Below, piece after piece: positions 1 to 9,087 of a stretch of DNA of 29,834 nucleotides (the stretch's first letter is position 1; every line of letters starts with the position of its first letter). Source of the DNA: Acanthaster planci (lineage: Eukaryota > Echinodermata > Asteroidea > Valvatida > Acanthasteridae); assembly GCF_001949145.1 (NCBI RefSeq), contig NW_019091630.1, forward strand, positions 120,097 through 149,930, in the 5' to 3' direction. The notes under the pieces are model-generated. The model did no database searches, was not told the DNA's origin, and was given only the letters and a program-made list of their open reading frames with translations. A program made the position numbers and the translations under genes.

Positions 1-1467
1 TTCAACTTCTGGAGAGAGCTTTTTCCGCGGGCCAAGTTTGTCATCAGTGTGTTACACCTGCGTTTCTTGTGTAATATAAGAGGTTACACCGAGTGTGAAT
101 TATGGAGCGCGCCCTCAAGAAGACACCTGTCGAAACAAAGGGTTCTACGCCCAAGTCAGCTGTTTCCCGTTTTGTTTTTCGAAACAGGAAAAGGGCAAGA
201 TTTTCTTGTGGCAAGCGACTTGGTACTAGCCATAATGTGCGTGTATGTTTCTTCCATCTGACACAACATCTTCTACAACTAATATGCGGAAAAGTTTCTA
301 CGAAAATGAAGAGCAAATTATCCCTAATAAATTATTTGAAAATTCGTGCAATATAATTATATGGTAAATTAGATAAAAAAAACAGCCTTTCACCTTTACA
401 TGAATTAATTAAACCGCTTTTGAAACAAAAGAAATTCAGTGCTTTCAGATCTTCTGGACCAACGAAATGATTAACTTCCACTAAAACTATCAATACATGT
501 ACATGTATGTGCTCCGAAGGTAATTTTTGGGGTCTTGCGTGTGACATCGACCAACTCTCCACTACCAGCGACACAGACTGTGTACATTACCGATGTGGTA
601 GGCAGTATATTTACTTGTAGTAGTGTACCTGTATATGTACAATATGGCAACAATCCTGAAAATTAAACTGAAGCCAAGCAAAATGTATATTTGAGATACA
701 GTTTGCATGTAAATTTAAATTACAATACACGGCGAAAATCAAGTTTAGAAATACACATCAAAAGTTTGTGTATAGAGAAATGTAACATGATGAGTGCTAC
801 GTGACTGAAAAATATAAGCAAAACTTGTATAGTGACAGGTTTTCAAGTCTAATGGAGCTGAGAGAAGTCTTGGTTCTCTTCAATAAACAGCATGGCCTTT
901 GCAAGGTCATATTCAGCTTTTTGCTTCTGTAGAAACGCATGGGTGCCTTCCCCGAAACAGTACATGCTCGCCATATCATGTAGGTTTCAACTTAGAGAAA
1001 GAAACTTTGTGTCTTTACACACTTATTGACGTATGAATAAAAAATGTTAACGAAACAGTTAGCATAACAGAAAAGAACTCCAATTGGCAGTGTGTTTCTG
1101 GATTTGTACGAGAAAAATGTGCACGGTAAAACAATGCACATTTATGTATAAACTCAGACCACGACAGACGAAAAGCTAAATTACAATATCAAATGCGTGA
1201 CAGCATGCAAAATCACGTAAGCAGGAAAGTCACCATAAGCTCAGCCTTCTTTGCTTCAACATCTCCTGAATCTTATTTTGCTGTGGCGTATTCAAAAACC
1301 TTAAGATTTTGGCATACTCGTTTGACACATAATGGCGTGGTACCATTTCAAATTCCAGGTCATATCTGGGACCCCCGAATTTTATTTACTGTCACGCCGG
1401 TGAGAAGCACCAAGAGCAGAACTGCCCAGTCCAAGTATTAAATGTTAAGTGGTTGTTACCTTGTGGC
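1..1467. other. Gene-free stretch
   Basis: AT-rich non-coding DNA downstream of the RING exon stop codon, which lies on the minus strand. Open frames here are short, lack splice support and show no family motif. ACATGTACATGT-type palindromic runs occur near 495-508. It may hold the 3' UTR of the RING gene, but I could not place a poly(A) site with confidence. Confidence 0.5.
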
Positions 1468-1703
1468 CTAGTTACTGAAACGCATGCGACCATCATGGTA
1501 CGTGGCAATGATGTAATAGTGTATATGTTGACCGCACCCAGACTGTGGACAGACCGACGACGCCATCAGGTGTGTGCTGGCGCACTGCTTGCACATGACC
1601 ATGTGTCCGCAAGGGGCAAAGACCACGCGGGCAATGCAATCCGGACGAAGGCAGACCTTACACATCATCTTGTATTTCAGTGCACGGTATTCCATGATGG
1701 TAC
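1468..1703 (-). CDS. Terminal coding exon of a RING-finger protein (C3HC4-like, probable E3 ubiquitin ligase)
   Basis: Read on the minus strand, this exon follows an acceptor (TTGTTTTTCC...AATGCAG at about 1704-1725). It starts with two bases that finish a split codon and runs 77 codons to a TAG at 1468-1470. Counting from the first whole codon, the zinc ligands are Cys14, Cys17, Cys31, His33, Cys37, Cys40, Cys51 and Cys56. The CxxC, CGH and CxxC core resembles the C-terminal RING of IAP and MDM2-type ligases, which recruit E2 enzymes for ubiquitin transfer. About twenty residues follow the last ligand, so the RING sits at or near the C-terminus. The last ligand pair is spaced C-x4-C (CPQSGC), whereas the usual RING has C-x2-C. 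Upstream exons should lie at higher coordinates but I could not find them with confidence. Reading through the intron side gives only unremarkable residues, which supports the splice model. The RING call is fairly firm; the subfamily is not. Confidence 0.62.
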
Positions 1704-1930
1704 CTGCATTTACTTGGAAAAACAAATAAATGAGTGGTTCAAATAACCACTCAAGACAAATTATGATTTGATATTGGGTTCCGTTCAAGGTGTTGTAGTT
1801 CATAGTTATGTGAATGGCGTGTGCCTAAACACTTTGAAGGCCAAGGATTCTTTATACACGTACATATAAATGAGACAGTGGTATGTTTAATGTGTCTGCA
1901 TCACATTTAAAAAGAACATTCCATGTTTTT

Positions 1931-1992
1931 GTCTGTTTGTTTCTATATGACTGGCTGTCTGTCTGGTTGTTTGTTTGTTTGTTTGTCTGTTT
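1931..1992. repeat. GTTT/GTCT simple repeat
   Basis: Imperfect tetranucleotide repeat on the plus strand: GTCTGTTTGT, a short interruption, then a run of GTCTG and four GTTT units ending in GTCTGTTT. It is an ordinary microsatellite and creates a run of Thr/Gln/Lys/Asn codons on the minus strand that mimics an open frame. Confidence 0.8.
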
Positions 1993-2266
1993 ATAGAGGT
2001 GCTGAGGTGTTTGTGTGGGTGTTCTTTTTTTCCGACTAGGGAGCAAAGCGAGCTCACGCTCAGAGTTCTTGCGGCATAACGTTCGACAGCAAACCCAAAG
2101 ACCCACAATGGCAAGAAAAAAAAAAGTACGAGTATGTCAGAAAGGAAAATGGCGACCAAACGTGCAACATGCAGCCTCATGTCGGGTCTTGTTTTTTTCC
2201 CCACAAGCTTTCGGGGAAACACTGAGTATCCGGTGCTCACGGATATTCCTGCCCCTCACTTAGTTG

Positions 2267-2280
2267 GTGCGCATGCGCAC
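2267..2280. promoter_or_regulatory. NRF1-type palindrome GTGCGCATGCGCAC
   Basis: A perfect 14-bp palindrome containing TGCGCATGCGCA, the consensus for the NRF1 transcription factor of animals. It lies in a locally GC-richer, CpG-containing stretch (about 2230-2340). NRF1 sites of this form are typical of housekeeping promoters, so this is a candidate promoter position, possibly for the minus-strand RING gene. Promoter function is inferred from the motif alone. Confidence 0.45.
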
Positions 2281-3325
2281 TGAATCCCACTACCGCGCCA
2301 GAAGCCAGTAAAACGGTTCTTGACTCGGGTGGGGGTACCCCAAAAGTAATCGGTCAACATCAAGCTCAGATGAAATTTGTTTGCCCCTCATTTCCTAACC
2401 GATTAGAATTAATTTTTCAAATTTGCGTTTGCTTACTTGCAAACTGTGAAAGTCCATTTTTACCAAATTTTTGCCCGTCGTTGTCACGTGCCTCCAAAGT
2501 AACAGAGTTAGAAGTTTGAGGTGAAGCCAACATTTTAGAGGGTTTTTTTTTTCAGTTTTGCCGGGTTTTCCCTAACATTTCTCTGTTTTTGAATGGTGAG
2601 GAATATCATGGGCACTCTAATGAGGAAGTATTATACAAGAAAGAAACCGTGTGGATGAAAACGGACTGTTTTTTTTAGTGCCCTGTCGTCGGCCAATTCG
2701 ACGTGGTCGTACGTATTTGTGCAATGCAGTACATATCCAGGGGTGTGTGCGCACTGCCCAAGATCCGGACATCTCATTTATGACCACTGCCAAGCTCAGT
2801 GCGGAAATTTGAATCCGCATGAAAAACGAGCAGCATTTCAGAAAAAGGGCTCTTGATCTTGAAAGAAAATGAGCTGATAGTTTTTTTTTAAATCAATTTT
2901 CCAGACAGTATCACTGATGATCTGAGGGGAATTCGACACAAGTGTGAAAATTGGGCACTAAGTAAGGTGAAAAACACAGCAAATGACAAAAATGGGTCCC
3001 GATGACAAACGAAGTGAATTTCAAATATACTGTTTTCTTCCTAGAGGTAGTGACGTTATTTGTACATAAGATTTACTAGTCTTTCCTGTGGCATCAAAGT
3101 TATTTGAAGGTAAACTCAGCAAAACTGTGAAAATTAAAAACAAAGCTTACTAAAAACGTTTTTGTACCAGAAACTATTAAATATTACCATTTGATAGATT
3201 CTGGGCAATTTATTCACACACGAGGTCTTCAAGGGAACTGGCAGGACAAATCCCTCACATGGGTCACCACCGATATGCAGCGTCTGCTGGAATAACTTTT
3301 CAGACCGATGACCATTATGTCTTAT

Positions 3326-3337
3326 TGCGCATGCGCG
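3326..3337. promoter_or_regulatory. Second NRF1-like site TGCGCATGCGCG
   Basis: Eleven of twelve positions match the symmetrical NRF1 consensus. It sits about 1.06 kb from the perfect palindrome at 2267. Two such sites this close together are unlikely by chance in AT-rich DNA, but no exon or TSS signal is clearly attached to this one. Confidence 0.35.
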
Positions 3338-3987
3338 ACTACGCAAACTAAATGCATGCACAGTCTATGGGGACCAAACATACGTGTGCTTTTCACGTCG
3401 GGTGGGGCAAAACAAATCCTAAACTAACATCCACCCAAATTCATCCTTGGAAGAAATACCAAAAACACTGACCTTTCCCAATGGGCCCCACATCACAAAG
3501 CCAGAATGGGCCTCGCACGGGAATAAGAAAGGGCGCAATTTTCCTAGCAACAGAGGGTGTCGTTGGTAGGAGCTGCACTTTGTTAGTTCACAAACGACTA
3601 TGGCATGCACGTCTGATAAGGTCGCATCACTACCAACAAAATAAACACTCCCAACCAACATGACTTTTTTTCAACCCAGATGGGGGTGGTCTTCCTGATG
3701 GCAGATACGTCCTTAATTGCGGTGACACAGTGTAGGAAGACCTTTTTCGAAGAGTCTTTGAGGTTCTGAAGAGAAGTGGGGAAATTCGACATTTGGTCAG
3801 TGTGCGTCTATATTTCGTCGTCAGGGGGGTCAGCGTTCAGACATCAACAGTCTTCTGATCGTACTGTCTTGACCGTCTCCTACCGTACAGAACGTCGAGG
3901 ACGTCAACTCTCAATTCCAATATCCGGAACCTCCCAAACACCAACTAAGACACGCGTGCACTTAGATAACAGATCAGCGAGTACAGA

Positions 3988-4003
3988 GTTCAACATGTTG
4001 AAC
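3988..4003. other. 16-bp perfect palindrome
   Basis: GTTCAACATGTTGAAC reads the same on both strands with no spacer. The AACATGTT centre resembles a p53-family half-site (RRRCWWGYYY) at eight of ten positions. No second half-site is adjacent. It may be chance. Confidence 0.5.
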
Positions 4004-4616
4004 CAGGAAGGCAAAGAGAAAATTCAATTTGCTAAAGACGCGGCAATAGAACTGAAATGTTTTTGATGTGGCTTAAAATGAAGGGTGGTGTACAGTTGGA
4101 TGTTTATCAGTGACCGTTGGAAACCAATTTTCCACGGATAGTGATTTTGTAAAACCACATCAAGAAATGGAGAGCCATAAGTGTACTACTTCCTTGTTAC
4201 ACGCAGTACAATACGTGTGTTTGTGGTTTCCTGTGTCAGGGTTTTGATAGGAGAAAGAACATTTGTTCTTCTTTTTTTAGTATTTTCCCCACCAGTCCAT
4301 TTGGTAGTTGTTTTTAAATCTGATCGAATTCCAACTTCGTACAGAGTTGACCTTCTGGTCAGAAATGATCCTAGATGGAATTTGTCAGTGTAATTTCATC
4401 ACCTGTTCAGTTCCGTTATATTGAGGGGAAGTATTTCTCCACAAAAATTGTGTGCGTTTTGTTTTTCTGTAGCGTGAAAATTCACTTTTTTGACATTTTT
4501 GTCAATCTCATTGACTCCAGACACTTTACACACTTAGACAGGGACATGTTATAGATCAGAATACAATAAGCATCATGATGATATCACCAAAGCCAAGGTT
4601 CGTCACGCTAAAGGTT

Positions 4617-5075
4617 AAGTACTCAAAGCTCTGTATCTTCTGGAGATACGGGTTTGATTTTGTAAAACGTTGCAAATATTAGTCAGGGACGGGCTGCAGG
4701 CGAAAAGTGAGGTTAAGTCGTGACGTCATTGCATGTTTTAGAAAGGTAAAGAATTTTAAGGTTAATATCATCTGAGAAGCAAATCTGATTGCATGGGTTA
4801 AAAAAACCGCATGTGATTAGATATAGATGCAAACTGAAGTGACATAATGGTGTCATCACCATAATGGTGTCATCACCATAATGGTGTCATCATGTGACGT
4901 CATAATGAATGTGCAGTACTCCAAGCTCTATATTTTCTGAAGGGCAAGTCTAGTTTTATAGATAAACATTAAAATAACATCTTAAATAAAATCATCACCT
5001 GTTAAGATTATTTCGAAGATGTTGTGCAGCATTGTGGCTTTTGTAGAACAAGTCTGATTGGGTTTGAACTTAGCT
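4617..5075. repeat. Diverged direct repeats with CRE octamers
   Basis: A block beginning GTACTCAAAGCTCTGTATCTTCTGGAG at 4619 recurs at about 4916 as GTACTCCAAGCTCTATATTTTCTGAAG, 297 bp later. A second related block (AAATCTGATTGCATGGGTT near 4782; CAAGTCTGATTGGGTTTGA near 5050) follows each. TGACGTCA octamers lie at 4721 and 4895. The architecture resembles the 150-bp units at 15.3-15.8 kb, so both may derive from one CRE-bearing repeat family. Confidence 0.5.
4843..4893 (+). repeat. 17-bp tandem triplication
   Basis: Three head-to-tail copies of CATAATGGTGTCATCAC (4843, 4860, 4877), differing only in the last two bases of the third. A TGACGTCA octamer follows immediately at 4895. The near-identity suggests a recent expansion inside the older repeat block. 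Confidence 0.9.
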
Positions 5076-5403
5076 TGCACATAGAGCGCTAAGTGTAAAC
5101 AGTTTCGTTTCCAGCAATTAGTTTCGTCTTATCATGATAGTGCCAAACTCTACACAAGTTTCATTTAATGAACCCATTCTTTGTTTCTGTGGTCATCAAT
5201 TGCATTTTTTGGTATTCAACCCCACACCCCAGAGCAAAAACAGCAGTCCGAGTGTTTCGTTTACAACTGAAATCTCCACTGATTCGTCATTTATGTTTGC
5301 CTTTTTTAAAAGCAGACTTGCCTATAATATGAAATAAAGAAGTAAAAATGAAAGTGGAGGCTAAATAACCTCTAACGTGCACTGGAATTATTTCCTTCTT
5401 CAG

Positions 5404-5511
5404 AACTCAAGGAAAACAAAACACAGACCTGCGGATGGAGAAGTAACTGTATCATTGCTTATGAATTATGGAGCGGTAATCTGAAACATCCAAGGCACTG
5501 TCACCATATAG
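5404..5511 (+). CDS. Candidate internal exon, cysteine-bearing, unrecognised
   Basis: A 108-nt interval lies between a good acceptor (TTATTTCCTTCTTCAG ending at 5403) and a good donor (TATAG/GTAAGAAT). Only the frame entered after two bases is open throughout. It encodes about 35 residues, including TQTCGWRSNC and a later HPRHCHH, and ends one base into a codon, so the exon is symmetric (phase 1-1). Phase 1-1 exons are common in shuffled extracellular modules of animal proteins, and the three cysteines fit a secreted or extracellular part, but I recognise no domain. I could not find a sure upstream or downstream partner. A possible downstream partner is the acceptor at 7608: in the matching phase it would add a short cysteine-containing tail ending at a TAG near 7635. 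Confidence 0.35.
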
Positions 5512-5574
5512 GTAAGAATGTTTACGATTGTTTACTTTTTTGGCCGAAATGACCCAGTATGGTATTGCAAAACC

Positions 5575-5740
5575 GCCATGTCAAGCAGGAACAAAGCACG
5601 CGATTCTACGAAGGGCCGCGCTGATAGGGTAGACCTCGGGCGTGTCCCCAATGACCCTGACCGCGCTTCGATTTGGGCATGCACTGGTGGAGTACTTAGA
5701 ACTGGCTTGTTAATATGCATTTTGTCACTTGCCTCACCAG
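5575..5740. repeat. Dispersed repeat, copy 1 (related to 16045-16150)
   Basis: AGGAACAAAGCACGCG...CGAAGGGCCGC..TGAT.GGG here matches AGGAACAAAGCATCCGCGAAGGGCTGCACTGATTGGG at about 16056. Both are followed by CTGG, about ten bases, then ATGCATTTT and a CTTGCC/TTTGCC ending. This copy carries about 60 extra bases in the middle. It is probably a short interspersed or miniature element; ends and target duplications are not resolved. Confidence 0.45.
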
Positions 5741-6213
5741 GACCTTTGGTCACTCTTTGACGTCTTCAAAGGGTCAGTGGACAGTTCTGCTGATTGGACG
5801 GAATTTTGGATGTATAAAATTGAACTCTCCTGATACAAAACGTGCGTGGATTTGAAGTTTTGGGTTTTAAGGACAGACAGAGGTATGGAATCGCTCAACA
5901 ACGACATTGATCTTGCTTTGATGAAATGTAATACTTCTGACCTATTGAACCTATGCTTATATAATGAGCAGCTCATAATGTGGCCAATCGAGGGCGCCAT
6001 AACAGACTTGTCACTATGATGTCATCGTATGACTGTCTTACCCGCAGAAAACTAGACATGTTAATAAAATAACTTTGTTTAAATCTTCAAGACTGCACCG
6101 TTATGGAGAATTGAAACAAAAAATCTGATTTAGGTTAAGATATTTGGGGGGGGGGGCACCTTAGCTTTCTCCAGACCAAGGCAGATTGGCATTTTCATTG
6201 TTATTATACTTAC

Positions 6214-6261
6214 ACAGCTGTGTAGTGAGTCCATCTGCATTGGCACCTGTTGCATCAGAAG
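6214..6261 (-). CDS. 48-nt mini-exon, repeat unit 2
   Basis: On the minus strand an acceptor (TCTTTTTCTTTGCAG) precedes exactly 48 bases and a consensus donor (CTGT/GTAAGTAT) follows. Entered after two bases, the frame is open and encodes SDATGANADGLTTQL. The exon is symmetric (phase 1-1). The 48-nt exon at 6712-6759 has the same length, phase and splice arrangement. Spliced together, the A left from the upstream exon plus CT here makes Thr, giving two consecutive 16-residue units rich in Ser, Thr, Gly and Ala. Such units suit an extracellular or low-complexity linker. Flanking exons are not identified and no family is recognised. Confidence 0.45.
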
Positions 6262-6432
6262 CTGCAAAGAAAAAGATGTTTAGCTTTTACTTTAAAATGG
6301 AAACTGGAAGAAATATCACAACATATTCACTGGTTCAAATTATGAGATTTTGTTAGCCTTTTCTACTTGGAGCACGACCCCTGGCAACAAAGTGTCACCT
6401 CAACAATAAAGGTGAAATTGCGGACCGTGGAG

Positions 6433-6460
6433 GTAGTTGTGACTTGCTTGTGTTGGAAAA
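6433..6460 (-). pseudogene. Possible decayed copy of the 48-nt mini-exon
   Basis: On the minus strand, CCAACACAAGCAAGTCACAAC matches the 3' end of the intact exon (ATTACACAAGCAA/GTAAGTGTCACAAC), but the donor has lost the AAGTGT bases. No acceptor 48 bases upstream is present. It lies between the two intact mini-exons, as expected if the exons arose by local tandem duplication. Confidence 0.3.
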
Positions 6461-6711
6461 AACGACTTACGACCTGACTTTGATATGTCAGAAATGACTT
6501 GCCACATGATTTGGCAATGATACTACCGCAAGAGCTTGAACCCCTCGAATTCCCCCGTTTTAAGTTTCTATTTTTTTTTTCGTTTTGCTACTTTGTCTTG
6601 TTCTCAAATCGAACATAAATAAAACCTCCTTCTTAATCCACTAGCTCTAATATAACCGTAAACTGTATTTCCCTTCGGGGGCAATTAGGAGACAATGGTT
6701 GTGACACTTAC

Positions 6712-6759
6712 TTGCTTGTGTAATAGGTTTACCCGCTTCGGATAAAGTGTACCCTGAAC
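6712..6759 (-). CDS. 48-nt mini-exon, repeat unit 1
   Basis: On the minus strand the interval is bounded by an acceptor (CAATTCTAG) and a consensus donor (GCAA/GTAAGTGT). It is 48 nt long and open when entered after two bases, encoding SGYTLSEAGKPITQA; it is symmetric (phase 1-1). Aligned with the downstream exon at 6214-6261, Ser1, Thr4, Ala8, Thr13 and Gln14 are identical. Both exons are also preceded in the genome by a GAAAAA...GATGT segment, consistent with duplication of exon plus flank. The acceptor's pyrimidine tract is weaker than that of unit 2. Function unknown. Confidence 0.42.
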
Positions 6760-7607
6760 CTAGAATTGTTGAGAAAAAAAGATGTCGTTTTAAACCAACT
6801 TGAAAAAAAATCTAAACCACTTTACATTGTCTGTATCAAAAAATTGTACTGCAATTTCAAAGCTTCCATTCTTTGCAAGATTGCTTTTTTTGCAATTAAA
6901 CTTCAGGAGAAAGTGAATTGGATCAGCTCAACTAACTATTTTTTTTTCTCCAAAGTATATTCTGTCCTTGCACCTATACCATTCCATCAGGCAGAATCCG
7001 ATTGTCCATTTGTCTGTACAGGTCCTGACTTATTTTAAATTCTCTATTTATAGGGCGATTATTTCTCGCATCTTCTCTCTCACTGAACAACAAACCAACT
7101 AGCTACTTCTTGAATGACCTCTGATTTTAAAGTGCCAATTCAACTGCGATGCTGATGGCATCACACCTCTTTGGAAACCATAAACGTTGTTTGTAGATTT
7201 ATGATGATTGGTATTTCGGTGTTACGGAGAACCACCCTGTCATGTTTACTTGTCACTGAATCACATGTCAGTCTTACCTCCTGGAAAGGAAATTCATGTA
7301 CGTACATTGATAGGATTCAAATGGGTTGCTGGCAAATCCCAGTTGGAAGTACGGAAATTCTCTGCTTTTGACACATTTTGTGGCCTTTGAAGTGGAAATC
7401 GAGTGTCTAAAACTATAGGGAGGAGGCGACATAGTATCCCTGCGTATGTCTGAGTTTCAAAATGATAATGGGTTTTTACGACTTTTTTAGGGATGATGAT
7501 TTTCTTTGGATAGAAATATCTTCAAACGTCATTGATAAAGCCACCTGACGTAAACATGAATGAACAATGTACATGTAATTATGCTCGAAGTGAACTTTTT
7601 TTTCTAG

Positions 7608-7701
7608 AATGCCTGCGGGACTTGTGTTTCTCCTAGCTCTTGGAGTGGGAATATTTGTCATTAACACCCTTGGCAGCTCATTTGCTGAATTACAACCATG
7701 A
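7608..7701 (+). CDS. Candidate terminal exon with one membrane segment
   Basis: A strong acceptor (ACTTTTTTTTCTAG) is followed one base later by ATG at 7609. The open frame has 30 codons to TGA at 7699-7701: a Met-Pro-Ala-Gly start, a strongly hydrophobic stretch (GLVFLLALGVGIFVINTLG) of one membrane span, then SSFAELQP. It could be the end of a tail-anchored or single-pass protein, or a tiny membrane peptide if the ATG is used. I recognise no family. A different frame from the same acceptor ends at a TAG near 7635, so the reading frame is not settled. The hydrophobic run and the splice site are visible; expression is inferred. Confidence 0.33.
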
Positions 7702-8594
7702 GATGCACAGCGCCGTCTATAAATTGATTAGGAACACAACATGAGGCTGCAGTTTTTGGGTAGCCATCTTGTATTCAATACAAGTAGCGCATACCATTAT
7801 GTTAGTGTTCTGTGGTATATACGGTACATTTCGTTAATAATCATTATTATGCAATTTCATATTCGTTATATTAAGAATGTTCAGTTCAGTGTATTGTCAG
7901 CGTTCAAGATCAAAAAAGCCTCTTTAATTGATGAGTCAAATTCATCTTGGATATATGTTCATATAATCACTGAGGAGTAGACATGACCAAAATTTAAAGA
8001 GAGGCACATGTATACCGAAAGATTGACATTTCTGTGTCCGTGAGATTGCGCATAGATGGAACAAATGCTGGAGTTTCTTCTTGTTTTCCCCAAGAATTGA
8101 ATTTCGGTTTTCAGTTATTTCCGGACTTACCCACTCGCATTTCCCCATAAGGTCAAAATGTAAACTCGCTCGAAAGTTTTGGATGATCCCTCAGGAAACC
8201 CAGGTGCATATCAGTAGATCTAATTTTAAAACTGCAGAGTCGTTATTCTGTATACAGCATGACCCTTTCACCACTCGATCTGCAGCTGAAGGTGTCCGCG
8301 ACAGGCTAATGTCTGCCTCATATTTTTTTACTTTGAATTCATGCTGTGAATAATTTGAGGCCTGGGTGTCATAACGAACGGGTTGATACTCTTCCTTTCT
8401 GTGCCAGAACCACTGCTTCATGACCTTTGCTGATTCTAAAGATTATAACAGCAAATGCTCTCTGTGCTTAGATTAGTTCGAAAAAATAAGTTCACTTCGG
8501 GCTGAAATGGGCTAAATTTCCACCTTATCTACTGAATGAGTGAATTTCATTCGAATTCATATTGTCCGTACAAGTCGATCGGAGGGAGTGACCT

Positions 8595-8613
8595 TTCACT
8601 CGAATGGAGTGAA
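8595..8613. other. Hairpin TTCACTC-GAATG-GAGTGAA (copy A)
   Basis: A perfect 7-bp stem with a five-base loop. The homologous position in copy B (11641-11659) keeps the loop and the stem while changing two base pairs on both sides, the pattern expected if pairing or dyad symmetry is maintained. Confidence 0.7.
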
Positions 8614-9032
8614 TTTGCACTATTGGGAATTTTACAGTAGATTTGGTAGTGATGATAGCGGTTAAAGTGGTCAAAGTTACTCGGTCACAGGGTGATCTTC
8701 CCACGGAATATCATGTGTGACATGTCGTCTAAAATGTTCAGCATGAAAGGAGTGAAAGAGATGAGTTGATTGCAGTGGTAATAGGGTCGTGGGTGGTACC
8801 TATGAATCACATTTCTTTTACTCAAGGTTTAACTCATAGTACGTTTGTGAGCAATGGAATAGTAAGAGTCCATTAATTTTCCTGTAGTATCATGTGCTTG
8901 TGTGAAAATTCTATTATCCCATTCCTCTCCATTGAGCTATGCTGCAATGGATCTGTTTAACATTATTGCGAGGGTGAGTGAGGATGGACAGTGTACTGTG
9001 GATGTGACCATGATTGTGGTGATACCACTTAC

Positions 9033-9087
9033 CTGGCTGTGGAGAATGTCCGTCTTCCATTGGGATAGCCATCGATTTGATTGGGCT
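9033..9087 (-). CDS. Candidate 55-nt exon within copy A
   Basis: On the minus strand a strong acceptor (TTTTGTTTTTCGTCAG) leads into 55 bases ending at a strong donor (CAGCCAG/GTAAGTGG). All three frames are open, so the product cannot be decided; one reads SPIKSMAIPMEDGHSPQP. In copy B the acceptor is kept (TTTGTTTCTTGTCAG at about 11801-11815), but the exon body and donor are missing after about 15 bases. Either B lost the exon or A gained this segment. The splice signals are good; coding is unproven. Confidence 0.28.

Larger units (their letters stand above)
1704..4616. other. Intron or intergenic DNA upstream of the RING exon
   Basis: About 2.9 kb without a convincing exon. It holds a GTTT/GTCT-rich simple repeat, two NRF1-like palindromes and a 16-bp perfect palindrome (3988-4003), each listed separately. 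An open frame at 3776-4066 (plus, 96 codons) has no splice or family support. If the RING gene is transcribed from here, its promoter could be near one of the NRF1-like sites; that is inference. Confidence 0.4.

Noticed and set aside
1193-1746. Plus-strand frames opposite and beside the RING exon
   Set aside because: The overlapping frame is a shadow of the minus-strand RING coding sequence; the other has no support.
1887-2240. 117-codon minus-strand frame rich in Thr/Gln/Asn/Lys
   Set aside because: Its C-terminal half is the translated GTTT/GTCT microsatellite.
3776-4066. 96-codon plus-strand frame with protein-like composition in its second half
   Set aside because: No splice context, no recognisable domain, and an overlapping palindrome; too weak to call.
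6041-6060. 10-nt micro-exon on the minus strand (TTTTCTGCGG between CTAG and GTAAGA)
   Set aside because: Too short to distinguish from chance; no phase partner.
8131-8189. Minus-strand exon candidate ending at GAGTGG/GTAAGT
   Set aside because: The donor is good and a frame is open, but the acceptor side has no pyrimidine tract.
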